A DNA stretch of 7,128 nucleotides from JAGLSB01 sp023135955 (GCA_030673645.1 DAOVIO010000192.1:1-7128); one strand, 5' to 3'. Shown: positions 1-7,128, counted from the first letter of the stretch. Made by a program: numbers and translations. The notes: generated by a model not told the origin, from the sequence alone.

Positions 1-2738
1 GTAATTATAAATTCAACTTCATACAATAATGGATTAGCATCATAGCTGGAAGTAAAATTCCACACTTCTCCTTTAATAATATTTCCATTTTCTGTATCAT
101 TATCTACTCTCCAGAAATACTTTACACCTGATTTTAGGGTATCCGGATGAAAAATATTGTTATAGAATCTTCCCACGTATTCAGGTGAATTTTCCGTGGC
201 GGCGCTCACTCCCGCTTCATTTGTACCAAAATACACATTACTTGAATGGCAATTTAATCCTTCCAACCACATCAGATCAACCCATACTGAATGTGTTGAA
301 CTATCGCTGGCAGGAATAGCAGAGCTTGCTTTGTCGAGTTTTCGTCCTGGAATCCAATAAACCGTATCTCCGTACTCATAGGCACCGATATCGGGTGCCG
401 TTCCAAAATAATTTGTTAATCCAGGATCTTCAATAATTTCGCCACTCATTAAATCCACTCCGGAAATTTCCTTTCCTGCGTCCACTAATTTAGAGTCCCA
501 TTTTGGACGGAAATCCATATTAAGCGGATCGTTTAACATTGAGGAAAGAGTACATGTATTATCCCGTACTCCATCCCAGTTATTGGTTTTATCGGCGGCG
601 GGAACGAAATTATCACCAAGGTCCACATTCTGAGCAGCAGAATTATGAATTACGCTATGCATATTCGACTCTCCGTTTGGACCCGGACCTTTATCTTTTG
701 CTACATTTATATCGTCACCACCAAAAGCATCAAAGGCGGTAAGATGATAAAATTCATGATTATCACCTTTCATCCTGAATCCTTTGTGCGAGCCATGTGC
801 AGAAACAGAACGATAAACATTTCCATATTCTCCGGCAGGATCGCCATCGAATCTTGCCCCCATTCTTCGCATATTAATAAACCAATTGTAACGAATTATT
901 GCATCATTTGGCCCTGACCCTGGTGGTATTTGTATACTTGCTCCGTCTGTTTGCATCAAGCCAGTACGTGTATGAAGATTATATTCTATCAATATTCCTT
1001 CTCCTGAAGCTCCCGCAATTCTTAAACCTTCAGAAGCACCAGCATATTTAATAGTATTTCGCCTTACAACCGGAGACAAGTTTTTATCAAATTGAATGGT
1101 ATAAGAATTTGATCCGCCGGCCAGACAGGCATAATCTATCATATAGAATAAGTTATTTTCCAGGGTAGGATTTGTGGCACTTGTGCAGGTTAATGATTTA
1201 CCATCAGAATATTGAAAGCTGGAGTTCTTAACCAGCAAACTGTCGCATTCAATTAAATTGGTATGTAGAGCATCCTCTGTCGATGATAAAGATCTTTTGG
1301 ATGAGGCCGGATATAAAAAATCGCAATTTTCTATGACTGCTCCAAGGCAATTATTTAGGTTTACTGTTGTTCCATAAAATGTAAAACCATGTATTTGAAT
1401 ATGCGAAGCAGTTCCGTATGTGTCAAAGAAATAGCTTTGGTTTTTAGCGCGTATTTTTTTATTGTCGGGGGTTTGTCCGTCTTCCGGGATCAGGAACAAA
1501 CTATCAACTTTTGAATCGTAAAACCATTCACCCGGGGAATCAAGAAGCTTCCTTCCAGTAAGAAAATAAGAATGAGATGGATTGTCTTTATATGAACCGT
1601 CTGTAAAAGGATCGTAATCAAACTCAGTAGTTCCGGGCAAATGGTTCTTTACAATAGCTGCCCGGCTTCTCCAGTTACCTATATTTATAACCATTACGGC
1701 TCCATCTAAACTAAAATCGAATTGTGCGAGTTCAGGATCATTTCTGTATCCGTTATTTCCTGTGGAAACTGACCAGGATTTTGTCTGATCCCAGAATTCT
1801 TCAGACCAAACGGTAGAATTTGGAAATCGGGCAAGCGTTGCAGGTATGGAATCTACCCATAATTGCCAAATATCCTGGTCAATAAAAGTTTTATAAATGC
1901 CATTTCCTGAATATTCCCAATTCCCTCCAACTTCGATACTTCCATCGAGTACTACCTTTTCGCCAGGATATGAAGAAAATACAATTGGTTCATGATAGCT
2001 TCCTTTCAGTCCGGAGAGGGAAACCGTTTCATGATATCTGCCTTCACGAATTATACAACTATCGCCCGGACCCATTAGGCTCACTGCTTTGGTTATACTG
2101 GCAAATGGATTTGTAATGCTACCGGTTCCAGAATCGTTTCCATTAGTGGCGACGTAATAATTATTTTGCACTCCTGGTTGCGGTGCTGTTTTTACTACTA
2201 CATCAATTTTATCGATCCAGAAAGTACCGGTGTCCTCGGCCATAAAAAATCGAAAATTATATTCCGCTGAACTTGCTGAAATGGTAAAGGGAATTGTATA
2301 TTTAGTGAATTCCTGGCTTAGATTAACTATGCCGTTAAGTACCTTATCTTCAATATCTGCCAACTTATAGGCAATGGAATTATTTGCTTCCAGCGATTTG
2401 GCATAAAATGAAATTTCAATTAGATCACCTGCTGAAAAGCTCATCAGATTGAGACTATTCTGAACGATGGCAATATTAAAGTTTGCCTCAGGAAGTCCTT
2501 TATAAAGGGTATTGATTTTTAAAGAGTTTAGCCCGTCATAAGCTGTAGTATTATCTATATAAGCTTCAAAACTAACATCATTTCTTTCCCTGATTTCCCA
2601 TTTTTCAAGTGAATTAAAATCTGTTATCAATCCTGAAGTCTCGAATTCAAATGAACTCTCAAAAACTTTAAAATCTGCATTACTGTTCAAGGAAATGATC
2701 AATAATAATTGAAAAACTAAAATAAACTTTTTGTACAT
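1..2738 (-). CDS. Secreted right-handed beta-helix protein with N-terminal CBM-like domain (3' end missing)
   Basis: One uninterrupted minus-strand frame runs from ATG at 2738-2736 to the left edge, giving 912 codons with no stop, so the C-terminus lies outside the window. Residues 1-21 are a signal peptide (MYKK, hydrophobic core, SNA) with no lipobox cysteine. Residues about 37-183 look like a carbohydrate-binding jelly-roll (CBM4/9 type), ending in FWIDKIDVVV. Residues 194-790 are a DUF1565/pectate-lyase-like parallel beta-helix, opening with YYVATNGNDSGTG and closing with APDIGAYEYG. Residues about 794-898 form an Fn3-like domain (YWIPGRKLDKAS, YFWRVD). More protein follows. It is a diverged paralogue of the upstream gene and starts one base after that gene's stop, which suggests translational coupling. 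It is likely a secreted glycoside hydrolase or polysaccharide lyase, but no CAZy family could be fixed; GH141-like is one possibility given the GH29 neighbour. A type IX secretion tail could lie beyond the edge. Confidence 0.9.
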   Translation of the reverse strand, partial: MYKKFILVFQLLLIISLNSNADFKVFESSFEFETSGLITDFNSLEKWEIRERNDVSFEAYIDNTTAYDGLNSLKINTLYKGLPEANFNIAIVQNSLNLMSFSAGDLIEISFYAKSLEANNSIAYKLADIEDKVLNGIVNLSQEFTKYTIPFTISASSAEYNFRFFMAEDTGTFWIDKIDVVVKTAPQPGVQNNYYVATNGNDSGTGSITNPFASITKAVSLMGPGDSCIIREGRYHETVSLSGLKGSYHEPIVFSSYPGEKVVLDGSIEVGGNWEYSGNGIYKTFIDQDIWQLWVDSIPATLARFPNSTVWSEEFWDQTKSWSVSTGNNGYRNDPELAQFDFSLDGAVMVINIGNWRSRAAIVKNHLPGTTEFDYDPFTDGSYKDNPSHSYFLTGRKLLDSPGEWFYDSKVDSLFLIPEDGQTPDNKKIRAKNQSYFFDTYGTASHIQIHGFTFYGTTVNLNNCLGAVIENCDFLYPASSKRSLSSTEDALHTNLIECDSLLVKNSSFQYSDGKSLTCTSATNPTLENNLFYMIDYACLAGGSNSYTIQFDKNLSPVVRRNTIKYAGASEGLRIAGASGEGILIEYNLHTRTGLMQTDGASIQIPPGSGPNDAIIRYNWFINMRRMGARFDGDPAGEYGNVYRSVSAHGSHKGFRMKGDNHEFYHLTAFDAFGGDDINVAKDKGPGPNGESNMHSVIHNSAAQNVDLGDNFVPAADKTNNWDGVRDNTCTLSSMLNDPLNMDFRPKWDSKLVDAGKEISGVDLMSGEIIEDPGLTNYFGTAPDIGAYEYGDTVYWIPGRKLDKASSAIPASDSSTHSVWVDLMWLEGLNCHSSNVYFGTNEAGVSAATENSPEYVGRFYNNIFHPDTLKSGVKYFWRVDNDTENGNIIKGEVWNFTSSYDANPLLYEVEFII

Positions 2739-2739
2739 T

Positions 2740-4893
2740 CTAATCAGCTATAACATTAAAGCTCCACACATCCCCTTCAATAATTTTCTCTCCTACTAAT
2801 TCATCTACCCTCCAAAAATATCTACCTTCAGTAAGTTCACCGGTATTTATTATATTATGGTTTTGTTTCCCCAGAAATTCAGTTGATAATTCATCAGCAT
2901 TTTTTACCGCATTCTCACTTTCACCAAAATATATCCTGTGTTCTAAAGCTTTATAAGCTTTAAGCCATATTAACTCCAATTCCCCATACTTAATAATACT
3001 ATTATTGCGCGGAATAGGATTAGAGGCTTTATCAAGCATTCTTCCAGGTATCCAGTAATTTTCTTCACCGAATTCATAAGCTCCAATATCGGGTGCATCA
3101 GTAACAAAATTTTCATTTATGTTATCCAGAACAATACCGGCATCAACTATGGATGATCTTTCTTTAGGTCTAAAGTCTAGATTATCCGGGTCAACAAGAA
3201 TAGATTTTACTGATACTTCATAATCGTATCCATTCCAGTTATTGGTATAATCCCCTTGTGTTGGAAAATTATCGGACGATTGATCCCGGTGACCTGCAAT
3301 TTTTCCACCGAGATTATTTTTTATGGAACTGCTTTTATGTCCACCATATTGAGGGTCAGAAAGAAAGATGAAATCATTTTTTGTTTTACAATCCAGTCCG
3401 GTATTATTATAAACGAAATGAGCATCCCCTTTAAGTTGATAGCCTCCTCCAACATTCCAAACTACATTATGATGAACCAGCCCATTAATACTTGCCGGCT
3501 TCCCATCGAAACGTATTCCGTATTTTTCGGAGTCGTGACACCAGTTATATCTGATTTCCACTCCAGGCTGTTCAGGTTTCATACAATGAATCAGTGCTCC
3601 ATCGCTTTGCAACATCCCACTATTTGAAATTCTGTTATACTCGACTACAGCTTCAATGCCAGGAGATAAAATTTCAGATGCTCCACAATATTCAATCGTA
3701 TTGTGTCTGATTAAATTATTCTTCCCGCTAAATCTGACAGATACTCCAATGTTTTGGATATCGGAAGCTGAAATATCGATCATATTGAAATAGCAGTTTT
3801 CGAGAAGATTGTTATCTCCATCTACAATTAATGCAGTACCATCAGTATTTTGAAAACTGCAATTAATAATTTTATTATTTCCATAGTCAGGCTTTTCATT
3901 TGATGCGAATTCGGTAGTCGGAGTGAGTTCTTCAACCCTCAACATCCTTTTTGAATATGTTGGATAATTGAAATTGCAATTCTCCAGTGTAATATTGCTG
4001 CAGTTATCAAATTTTGCTGTCGTTGAAAAGAAATCAATATCTCTGATCTCAATAAAAGAAGATTCTGAGAACTGCAGGGCATAGGTCCGTGTTTTCGCCC
4101 TTACCTCTTTATCAGGCTTCCCACCTCCAGGAAAATAAGCGTATAATAATTTATCTTCTTTATCGTAGAACCATTCATTTTCAGCATCCAGAAGTTCCAA
4201 TTTTCCTTCAATAAATGCATAATGATGTTTAGTCCTGTAGGAAGACCTAGGGAATTTTTCATATCTGAATTCACTGTTTCCCTTATTATGCGAAGTGATT
4301 TCCCTGGAGAAAGTCCTGAAACTTCCAACATTCAGAACCGCCAATGCATTTTGCAGATCAAAATCCAGCTCAGAAGGATTTTTACCAGGTGCAGGGTTTA
4401 TTCTGTATGTTCCATTCTCCATAGTGGGATCACCATTTACCCATGTTCCTTTTTGATCCCAGATTGAACCATCATCGAAAAATGCGTTTGGCCATCTGGC
4501 CATCATCATCCACCTGCCGTCATAAAACAATTGCCACATATCTTCGTCTGCTTTTGTTTTATAAATATTTCCCTCGTGCAACTCCCAGTCATTATCAATT
4601 TTAACACTTCCATCCAGAACTACCTTTTCTCCGGGATAGGCCATAATCACAATGGGAGCTTCCTCATTTCCATGTTTTAATGGAATAATTGAATTTTCAT
4701 AATATCTTCCTTCTCTGATGAAGCAAGTATCTCCGGGGTTCATTTTTTCCAGTGCTACCGAGATTGTTTTGAAGGGTTTGTTTATTGTACCATCATTAGT
4801 ATCCAATCCTATTCCTGAAACATATACATTATTATTCTCATTACATGAGATTGTCAATAAGCTAATTATCATTAATATCAAGATATTCTTCAT
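2740..4893 (-). CDS. Right-handed beta-helix lipoprotein, putative glycan-degrading enzyme
   Basis: This 717-residue protein starts at ATG 4893-4891, chosen because MKNILILMIISLLTISC is a compact lipoprotein signal with the lipid-bearing cysteine at 17. Two in-frame upstream ATGs (4920, 4971) would place an extra hydrophobic stretch in front. Residues about 22-609 are a DUF1565/pectate-lyase-like parallel beta-helix: GDTCFIREGRYY at 54-65, AYPGEKVVLDGS at 85-96, WQLFYDGRWMMMARWPNA at 120-137, then turn-like repeats rich in N, C and G. Motifs shared with the downstream paralogue are GASE (404-407), QSDGA (429-433), RYNW (448-451), IRFDGKPA (460-467) and KGD (488-490). An Fn3-like domain follows from YWIPGR (613-618) to the end, with YFWRVDE at 692-698. 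The fold is typical of polysaccharide lyases and beta-helix hydrolases, but the substrate cannot be read from the sequence. The 127-bp gap to the fucosidase gene shows no clear promoter or terminator, so co-transcription is likely. Confidence 0.9.
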   Translation of the reverse strand: MKNILILMIISLLTISCNENNNVYVSGIGLDTNDGTINKPFKTISVALEKMNPGDTCFIREGRYYENSIIPLKHGNEEAPIVIMAYPGEKVVLDGSVKIDNDWELHEGNIYKTKADEDMWQLFYDGRWMMMARWPNAFFDDGSIWDQKGTWVNGDPTMENGTYRINPAPGKNPSELDFDLQNALAVLNVGSFRTFSREITSHNKGNSEFRYEKFPRSSYRTKHHYAFIEGKLELLDAENEWFYDKEDKLLYAYFPGGGKPDKEVRAKTRTYALQFSESSFIEIRDIDFFSTTAKFDNCSNITLENCNFNYPTYSKRMLRVEELTPTTEFASNEKPDYGNNKIINCSFQNTDGTALIVDGDNNLLENCYFNMIDISASDIQNIGVSVRFSGKNNLIRHNTIEYCGASEILSPGIEAVVEYNRISNSGMLQSDGALIHCMKPEQPGVEIRYNWCHDSEKYGIRFDGKPASINGLVHHNVVWNVGGGYQLKGDAHFVYNNTGLDCKTKNDFIFLSDPQYGGHKSSSIKNNLGGKIAGHRDQSSDNFPTQGDYTNNWNGYDYEVSVKSILVDPDNLDFRPKERSSIVDAGIVLDNINENFVTDAPDIGAYEFGEENYWIPGRMLDKASNPIPRNNSIIKYGELELIWLKAYKALEHRIYFGESENAVKNADELSTEFLGKQNHNIINTGELTEGRYFWRVDELVGEKIIEGDVWSFNVIAD

Positions 4894-5020
4894 AAATCTA
4901 TGATTTAAGTATTTCGTCATTAGCGACAAGATGATTGTAATTATAACTAATATGTACTGAAAATATCTCAAGTTTCAGTATTAGTTGCTATAAACAATAG
5001 GGATTTCCTGTTAATAGAGT

Positions 5021-6532
5021 TTACTTCAAACTTAACTTAAGTGAATAGGCATGCTCGCAAGGTCTTTCATCAGGAAGAGAAACATGAAGTCCATTTTCAT
5101 CTCTTGTCCATTCAAGTTCACCTTCAACACCTAAAAGCATTATGCTTTTTATTTTCCGCTTATCCAGATTTTCACCGGAATGCAGACTCTTTATTGTAAT
5201 TTTATTTCCTTCCGGCCAATCGAGGAGAGTAGCGTAAAAATCATTCCCATTAGTAGTAAATCTAATATCGGATGAAGTATAGCTACGTCCTTTATTTGAT
5301 CTTTCTGTCATATGCCCTGTTACCATTTTTGTTTCTCCCTCACCGTAACTAGTCCATGGCCTTGTATTATATATTGCCTCACCATTTACTTTTAACCATT
5401 CACCAATACCAAGAAGCATTTCTTTTTGCTCTTCCGGAATGCTGCCATCAGGTTTAGGGCCAATATTCAGTAAAAGATTTCCATTTTTACTCACTCTGTC
5501 TACCAGATTATCGACCAGTGTATTTACAGATTTATAATCGGGTGCCGTGATATATGACCAGGATTTTAAATCGACAGAAGTATCTGTAATCCATGGGAAG
5601 CTGGCTAAAGTATCTAGCTGACCTCTTTCTAAATCCAAAACGGCCACTCCACGGGGGAGATGATCCTTTTTATAAGTTACCACTACCTCTTTGTCCCATT
5701 TGAGAGCAGCATTATAGTAATACTCAAAGAATTTTTGATTGTGCTTTTCAAAGGCAGGATCGCCCCAGCCAAAATCGAACCACAGATAATCGGGCTCATA
5801 ATTGTCGATTACCTCTTTTAGTCTGTTGAGCCAATCATCGAGAAACTCCTGAGTTGGAGGATCACCTTGTTTGTGAACCGGAGGATAAATTTTTCCTACA
5901 CCTGCGAATTCCGGATCTTTTGTATCTGTGTTTTCCAGTTCATAAGAAGGTTCATAATATTTCCATGAAAAAGCATGATGAAAAGATGTAACAAACTTCA
6001 TATCCTGTGCTCTTATTGCTTCGGCCAGCTCACCTACGATATCTCTTTTTGGGCCCATATCCACTGCATCCCATTCCGTGAGTTCACTATCCCACATAGC
6101 AAGTCCATCGTGATGCTGAGCTACCGGACCGGCAAATTGCGCTCCTGATTTCTTAAATAAATCGGCCCATTCTTCCGCGTCAAAATTTTCAGCAGTAAAG
6201 AGAGGGATAAAATCTTTATATCCAAATTCACTTACATCACCCCATGTTTCTTTATGATAATCGTAAAACTTACTAGCTCTTTTCTTATCATTCTGAGAAT
6301 ACATTAATCTAGGATACCATTCATTTTCCCATGAAGGAACTGCATAAGCACCCCAATGAGTATAAATACCGAATTTAGCATCCAGAAACCATTCAGGAAC
6401 TTCATGCTGTTTGAGCGATTCCCAATTTGCTTCATAAACAATGACTTCTTCCTGCTCCTTTTCAATAGCAGGTTTACAACTGATGGTTAAAATCAGACTA
6501 AACAGAATTAAAATTTGAGTTAATTTTTTCAT
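5021..6532 (-). CDS. Alpha-L-fucosidase, GH29, surface lipoprotein
   Basis: This enzyme hydrolyses terminal alpha-L-fucose from glycans by a retaining mechanism. ATG 6532-6530 gives 503 residues. An upstream in-frame ATG at 6601 is rejected because it lies before the predicted -7 box and spoils the lipoprotein signal MKKLTQILILFSLILTISC (cysteine 19). The stretch after the cysteine is acidic (EKEQEE, 24-29), which suits export to the cell surface in Bacteroidota. The catalytic (beta/alpha)8 barrel covers about 45-385: KFGIYTHWG with H59, QHHDG with H140-H141, SFHHAFSW with H185-H186, and YLWFDFGWGD with the expected nucleophile D253. E302 in LDLERGQ aligns by eye with the acid/base glutamate of Thermotoga fucosidase, and PWITDTS follows, which suggests the broad-specificity GH29-A group. 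Residues about 400-503 are the usual C-terminal beta-sandwich (DIRFTTNGNDFYA). All key residues are present. It is the first gene of the likely operon. Whether it prefers alpha-1,2/3/4 links or sulfated fucan ends cannot be told. Confidence 0.96.
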   Translation of the reverse strand: MKKLTQILILFSLILTISCKPAIEKEQEEVIVYEANWESLKQHEVPEWFLDAKFGIYTHWGAYAVPSWENEWYPRLMYSQNDKKRASKFYDYHKETWGDVSEFGYKDFIPLFTAENFDAEEWADLFKKSGAQFAGPVAQHHDGLAMWDSELTEWDAVDMGPKRDIVGELAEAIRAQDMKFVTSFHHAFSWKYYEPSYELENTDTKDPEFAGVGKIYPPVHKQGDPPTQEFLDDWLNRLKEVIDNYEPDYLWFDFGWGDPAFEKHNQKFFEYYYNAALKWDKEVVVTYKKDHLPRGVAVLDLERGQLDTLASFPWITDTSVDLKSWSYITAPDYKSVNTLVDNLVDRVSKNGNLLLNIGPKPDGSIPEEQKEMLLGIGEWLKVNGEAIYNTRPWTSYGEGETKMVTGHMTERSNKGRSYTSSDIRFTTNGNDFYATLLDWPEGNKITIKSLHSGENLDKRKIKSIMLLGVEGELEWTRDENGLHVSLPDERPCEHAYSLKLSLK

Positions 6533-6576
6533 AGGTGATATAAATATTAATAAATATAAAAATTCATTATCATCCA

Positions 6577-6584
6577 CAAATTTA
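6577..6584 (-). promoter_or_regulatory. Candidate Bacteroidota -7 promoter box upstream of the fucosidase gene
   Basis: On the minus strand this reads TAAATTTG, an exact match to the Bacteroidota primary-sigma -7 consensus TAnnTTTG. It would give a leader of roughly 35-45 bases before the ATG at 6532. The nearest TTTG-type upstream element (TTTTTG, 6599-6604) is only 14 bp away, shorter than the usual gap of about 19-21 bp, so the -33 box is unconvincing. A weaker alternative is TAGTTTTTG (6599-6607) with TTTTG at 6630-6634, 22 bp apart. In AT-rich DNA such matches arise by chance, so this is a candidate only. Confidence 0.4.
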
Positions 6585-6604
6585 AATAAGAAAAGATCCA
6601 AAAA

Positions 6605-6896
6605 CTATTGTTATTATTTGTTCGAATATCAAAATTCGTACATCCTATAAGAATAATCTGCTTTATTGTTAGGATTCGTGGTTTGACAGGATCTTTAACC
6701 GGGGCTTCGGCTCCGCTTCCTTTGTTTTTGGTGAATGAGGCACATATTTGAGAAGTCTGCTTTAGCAATTAAGTGGTTTCGTCTTTAATTAACATTTAAC
6801 ACTCAACACTTATAAGAGAAAGCGGTTAAGCGGATATGAGAATACGCAGTTATAGAAAAGGTAAGCACGCAGCCACTTAAGCCCTTTCCTGCTTTT
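6605..6896. other. Intergenic region without a recognisable gene
   Basis: No credible coding frame is seen on either strand. A 73-codon minus frame crosses it but overlaps the fucosidase start region and has no recognisable domain. The only structures noticed are the GC-rich hairpin at 6701-6714 and an 8-bp inverted pair, TTAAGTGG (6769-6776) and CCACTTAA (6873-6880), whose 96-bp separation makes it unlikely to mean much. The fucosidase promoter and any operator would be expected at the left end of this gap. No tRNA or other known RNA gene was recognised. Confidence 0.6.
6701..6714. other. Short GC-rich hairpin with TTCG loop
   Basis: GGGGC and GCTCC pair (with one G-U) around TTCG. On the plus strand this makes the very stable C(UUCG)G tetraloop. 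It is followed on the plus strand by a T-rich but interrupted run (CCTTTGTTTTTGG), so it could be a weak terminator for a gene arriving from the left on the plus strand, yet no such gene exists here. It may equally be a piece of a dispersed intergenic repeat. Confidence 0.35.
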
Positions 6897-7007
6897 AGAG
6901 ATTGCTTCACCTCCTCCGGAGGTAACGACGAAATCTACTCAGAGGAGGAAGGATAAATAACTTGGCGGCTGCCAATTTATGTCACTATTCTCCGTAATAA
7001 AACCACA
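6897..7007. repeat. 111-bp direct repeat, copy 1
   Basis: The copy begins AGAGATTGCTTCACCTCC and ends TAATAAAACCACA. It matches copy 2 at an offset of 121 bp, with a single difference (C at 6916, T at 7037). It holds an imperfect palindrome (6899-6936: AGATTGCTTC on one side, GACGAAATCT on the other) whose centre is the hairpin ACCTCC/GGAGGT. A second, bulged hairpin at 6953-6980 joins ATAAA with TTTAT and TTGGC with GCCAA around a GGCT loop. There is no open frame of note. The palindromic start recalls the short GATTGCTTC-type intergenic elements common in Bacteroidota genomes. The orientation is unknown. Confidence 0.93.
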
Positions 7008-7017
7008 GCAATAAATA

Positions 7018-7128
7018 AGAGATTGCTTCACCTCCTTCGGAGGTAACGACGAAATCTACTCAGAGGAGGAAGGATAAATAACTTGGCGGCTGCCAATTTA
7101 TGTCACTATTCTCCGTAATAAAACCACA
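7018..7128. repeat. 111-bp direct repeat, copy 2 (reaches the window edge)
   Basis: This copy is identical to copy 1 except for T at 7037 in place of C. It is separated from copy 1 by the 10-bp spacer GCAATAAATA (7008-7017). It ends exactly at the last base of the window, so its true right boundary, and whether further copies follow, cannot be seen. Its hairpins correspond to those of copy 1: ACCTCC/GGAGGT at 7030-7044 and TTGGC/GCCAA at 7083-7096. Confidence 0.92.

Noticed and set aside
539..917. Two overlapping plus-strand frames (67 and 90 codons)
   Set aside because: They lie opposite the continuous beta-helix coding frame on the minus strand and show no domain or signal; they are shadow frames.
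3256..4903. Plus-strand frames at 3256-3627, 4222-4467 and 4718-4903, and a minus-strand frame at 4101-4331
   Set aside because: All sit inside the 717-residue beta-helix gene in other frames, have low-complexity composition and match nothing recognisable.
4894..4971. Longer start (4971 or 4920) for the beta-helix lipoprotein
   Set aside because: It would put an extra hydrophobic segment before a complete lipoprotein signal; the start at 4893 gives a normal signal length.
4981..5020. Terminator between the fucosidase and beta-helix genes
   Set aside because: Only a poorly paired stem (AACAGG against CCTATTGTT) without a T run is present.
6533..6601. Longer fucosidase start at 6601
   Set aside because: It would add 23 residues ahead of a complete lipoprotein signal and would begin upstream of the candidate -7 box.
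6547..6768. 73-codon minus-strand frame upstream of the fucosidase
   Set aside because: It covers the probable promoter and a GC-rich hairpin, overlaps no conserved domain and looks like translated intergenic DNA.
6897..7128. CRISPR array or integron attC sites
   Set aside because: The repeats are 111 bp with a 10-bp AT-rich spacer, unlike CRISPR, and no attC core sites (GTTRRRY/RYYYAAC pairs) or cassette genes are seen.

Overview
The window is an AT-rich stretch of a Bacteroidota genome, probably from a marine or other polysaccharide-degrading member. The case for this phylum rests on three points: two lipoprotein signals ending in the same LTISC box, no Shine-Dalgarno sequences before the starts, and an exact Bacteroidota-type -7 box (TAnnTTTG) upstream of the first gene. 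The genus cannot be told from the sequence.

Layout: everything that codes lies on the minus strand, so transcription runs from right to left. The order is (1) a GH29 alpha-L-fucosidase lipoprotein (5021-6532); (2) a lipoprotein with a right-handed parallel beta-helix and a C-terminal Fn3-like domain (2740-4893); (3) a second, paralogous beta-helix protein (1-2738). The third gene starts one base after the stop of the second. It has an ordinary signal peptide and an extra N-terminal jelly-roll (CBM-like) domain, and it runs off the left edge without a stop (912 codons visible). These look like one operon, a fragment of a glycan-utilisation locus. No SusC/SusD pair, sulfatase or regulator is visible.

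Likely cooperation (inference): the surface-anchored fucosidase removes alpha-L-fucose from a fucosylated or fucan-type glycan. The two beta-helix proteins, of a type that includes many glycoside hydrolases and polysaccharide lyases, would cut or trim the rest. Their exact activity cannot be assigned. They have diverged widely but keep a set of core motifs (GASE, QxDGA, RYNW, RFDGxPA, KGD), which are the best pointers to an active site.

The right end (6605-7128) has no credible gene. It holds a small GC-rich hairpin and two 111-bp direct repeats with one mismatch, separated by 10 bp. The second copy ends exactly at the window edge, so the array may continue. Each copy can form two hairpins. 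The two beta-helix paralogues and this repeat array are the parts most worth a second look.
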